From the IMG/VR virus record IMGVR_UViG_3300042923_000422, positions 1-35,617 of that record: a DNA stretch of 35,617 bases. The stretch is one strand, 5' to 3'. The stretch comes from a virus. The notes under the pieces are model-generated. The model saw only the letters and a list, made by a program, of their open reading frames with translations. It was not told the origin of the DNA and did no database searches. Of the stretch, positions 33,945 through 35,617 are shown in pieces; within the stretch, counting starts at the first letter, position 1, and every line of letters begins with the position of its first letter. The position numbers and the translations under genes were made by a program.

Positions 33945-34653
33945 TATCACCGTAGCGGTCACCGCTCAGCCGGCCATCAGCGTTGAGGTGACGAACGCGG
34001 GGGCTACCGGGCCGGATGGTCCTGCTGGTCCTGTCGCGGTCTCCGCGGATGACGGCAACATTGCGGTCCTTGGGTCTGACGACCTGATCTTTGTTCCGGA
34101 GTCGGGTGGGGGCGGGGCGGTTGATTCCGTCGCTGGCAAGACCGGTGTTGTGGTTCTTGAGAAGGCTGATGTTGGTCTCGGGAACGTGGACAACACGGCG
34201 GACGCGGACAAGCCTGTCAGCACGGCTACAGCGACCGCTCTGGGCGGTAAGTCGAACACGGGGCACACTCACGCGCAGTCCGACGTTACGGGGCTTACAG
34301 CGGCGCTGAGCGCGAAGGCTGACGCGGCCTCGGTGACGACTGCTCTGGCGGGGAAGTCCGATGTTGGGCACACGCATGCGCAGTCTGATGTCACAGGGCT
34401 GACCGCAGCACTCGCGGGGAAGTCGGACACCGGGCACACGCACACAGCATCCAACGTGACGGACTTCAACACGGCTGCGGACGCACGTGTCGCGGCGGGC
34501 ATCATCGTTGCCGGTACCGCGAACAACCCGCACACCACGCAGGGCGCCGCACGTAACAGCGCGCTTCCGAAGAACTTCTGGCAGTACACGGGCACCGAGG
34601 GTGTCGATGACCCGACGAACGCTGCCCTTGGCGACGAATGGATTAGTGCCTGA
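33937..34653 (+). CDS. Tail fibre with repeated GHTHxQSDVTGL units
   Basis: ATG 33937 overlaps the previous stop. The 238-residue protein has an N-terminal strand, a collagen-like turn GATGPDGPAGPV, a coiled region, and three repeats of about 35 residues containing GKSNTGHTHAQSDVTGLTAA. The His-Thr-His motifs are like those of long tail fibre shafts where each trimer binds a metal ion. It likely forms the shaft of a fibre with the next gene's product as tip. Confidence 0.82.
   Translation: MSDITVAVTAQPAISVEVTNAGATGPDGPAGPVAVSADDGNIAVLGSDDLIFVPESGGGGAVDSVAGKTGVVVLEKADVGLGNVDNTADADKPVSTATATALGGKSNTGHTHAQSDVTGLTAALSAKADAASVTTALAGKSDVGHTHAQSDVTGLTAALAGKSDTGHTHTASNVTDFNTAADARVAAGIIVAGTANNPHTTQGAARNSALPKNFWQYTGTEGVDDPTNAALGDEWISA
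34252..34472 (+). repeat. Fibre-shaft coding repeats
   Basis: Three near-identical units, starting at about 34252, 34354 and 34417, each encode GKS/D-x-GHTHxQ/T-S-DVTGLTAALxxK. Sequence differences between units are mostly third-base, so the repeats are under protein-level selection. Recombination between them could change fibre length. Confidence 0.7.
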
Positions 34654-35471
34654 TGGTTCAGCGGTGGGCGGTTGCGACAGGCAACTGGTCGAGCACGGGG
34701 ACGTGGGACGGTGGGACGCTCCCGGGGTCGACGGATGATGTGTACGCGAACGGCTTCACTGTCACCATTGATCAGGATGTGGTCGCGAACTCGCTGAACA
34801 TCGTGGCCGGGACTACAGCGGTGCAGGGTGGCGCGTTCCAGTGCTCGACGACGCGGACTATTGCGTTGCAGCAACTCCAGGTGGGGCTGTTCTCTGGGGC
34901 GAGTGCGCACATGCTGCTGCTTTCGGGCGGTTCGGTCACGTTGTCAGTCGCGGGCACGATGTCGGGTGATGGTTCCTCGGGTGGCGCCGAGCCGCGGACT
35001 GTAGCGATCTCCGGTGGGACGCACACGATCTCTGCGGGGACTTGCACGGGCGGGCTCAGCCCTGCTATCGAGATGACGGGCGGCGCGGCGACATTCACGG
35101 GGAATGTCGATGGGGGCACGCTCTCGCAGCCCGCAATCGCGTTGGTGACGGGCTCCCCGGCGCTGACTGTCTACGGGGCGGTTACTGGCGGGACGACCGC
35201 GGTGGGGATTCAGGTCACCTCCGGCATCCTCCGTCTGGACGCGGAACTCGTCTATGGTCCGACAGGTGTTGCTCCGGTGAACGGTGGGCCGAGCGCTGGC
35301 GGGATCGTGTTCATGCGTGACGGGGCGAACCTTGCAGTCACCGCGCCATCCGATGATGACTGGCCCGGCGTCTCGGGTGCCCCGCTCACACTCACTGAGG
35401 GTGGTGGCGGCGGCGGGGTTGACCCAAAGCGCTACCTGCTGACAGGCGCCGGCTGGGTACCCATCCAGTAA
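34653..35471 (+). CDS. Tail tip / receptor-binding candidate, beta-helical
   Basis: ATG 34653 overlaps the previous stop. The 272-residue protein is rich in Gly, Thr and Ser with short repeating strands (NWSSTGTWDGGTLPGSTDDV, VTIDQDVVANSLNIVAGTTA, TVAISGGTHTISAGTC), which indicates a right-handed parallel beta helix, common in host-range determinants. It ends in a Gly-rich linker and LLTGAGWVPI. As the last gene of the structural operon it is the best receptor-binding candidate, but no enzyme motif is seen. Confidence 0.7.
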   Translation: MVQRWAVATGNWSSTGTWDGGTLPGSTDDVYANGFTVTIDQDVVANSLNIVAGTTAVQGGAFQCSTTRTIALQQLQVGLFSGASAHMLLLSGGSVTLSVAGTMSGDGSSGGAEPRTVAISGGTHTISAGTCTGGLSPAIEMTGGAATFTGNVDGGTLSQPAIALVTGSPALTVYGAVTGGTTAVGIQVTSGILRLDAELVYGPTGVAPVNGGPSAGGIVFMRDGANLAVTAPSDDDWPGVSGAPLTLTEGGGGGGVDPKRYLLTGAGWVPIQ

Positions 35472-35541
35472 TCCGAGATTCGTTCAGGTCCGCTGTATCA
35501 GGGGTTGGTGTATCTGCTCGTAAGGGTCATGGGCGAACATC

Positions 35542-35570
35542 TTGTGAACCGTAACGACAACCAGTACACT
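35542..35570 (+). promoter_or_regulatory. Promoter before the next (lysis) gene
   Basis: TTGTGA (35542-35547), 17-bp spacer, TACACT (35565-35570). The ATG at 35577 lies 6 nt after the -10, so transcription would start at or next to that codon. This would let lysis genes be expressed separately from the structural operon. Confidence 0.6.
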
Positions 35571-35576
35571 TCACGC

Positions 35577-35617
35577 ATGGAGACCACAATGGACGTCGAC
35601 ACCAGCATCTTCCCCGC
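35577..35617 (+). CDS. Start of the next gene, probably endolysin
   Basis: Two in-frame ATG codons at 35577 and 35589 open a frame reading METTMDVDTSIFP that runs off the window. ATG 35589 has a TGGAG at 35578-35582 and conventional spacing; ATG 35577 would be leaderless from the promoter above. The position after the last fibre gene and the lysis genes at the left end suggest an endolysin, but too little is present to prove it. Confidence 0.5.
   Translation, partial: METTMDVDTSIFP

Overview
The window is almost all of a temperate siphovirus genome with a high-GC actinobacterial host, most likely in or near Microbacteriaceae. The host call is inference. It rests on GC-rich third codon positions, many GTG starts and ATGA/GTGA junctions, a WhiB-like protein, C73-type tRNA-His sequence at the attachment site, and the style of the small early genes. 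No chromosomal gene is visible.

Layout. 1-713: end of the lysis module (tail end of a gene, two small membrane proteins, a 23-residue hydrophobic ORF, terminator). 884-3112: leftward integration block (tyrosine integrase, two small genes, an attP-like site built on the 3' end of tRNA-His, a ribbon-helix-helix gene). 3389-3932: immunity region with a leftward HTH repressor gene, two TTCTCA-N4-TGAGAA operators and a rightward, apparently leaderless promoter. 3926-17704: rightward early operon of about 45 tightly overlapping genes, many under 60 residues. It includes a RecE-like nuclease, HNH enzymes, replication initiator, G39P-like helicase loader, RHH-HTH and WhiB regulators, DUF3310, RusA and SSB, and it is interrupted by a small antisense HTH gene with its own divergent promoters. 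17710-17907: a near-consensus promoter followed about 130 bp later by a strong terminator, resembling the lambda pR'-tR' late control unit. 17980-21523: metallophosphoesterase, small zinc proteins, a tRNA-Gln(CTG), a small reverse gene and an HNH protein. 21631-35471: terminase, portal, MuF-like protein, scaffold, major capsid, connectors, major tail protein, frameshifted tail chaperones, a 548-residue tape measure, distal tail and fibre proteins including a YadA-like/peptidase S74 fibre. 35542-35617: promoter and first codons of the next, probably lysis, gene.

The gene order is circularly consistent: the right end enters a gene and the left end leaves one, both next to lysis functions. The attachment site is internal and flanked by phage genes on both sides, so the sequence looks like phage DNA in the attP configuration (virion, circular or assembled from circular DNA), not an integrated prophage with attL/attR ends.

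How it works together (inference): the 98-residue repressor and the tandem-HTH protein at 3926 form the lysis/lysogeny switch. The early operon recombines and replicates the genome. WhiB, RHH-HTH or another early product may act on the late promoter at 17710. The late operon builds a siphovirion with a tail of roughly 80 nm by the tape-measure rule. All functional assignments were made by reading motifs; no database search was run.
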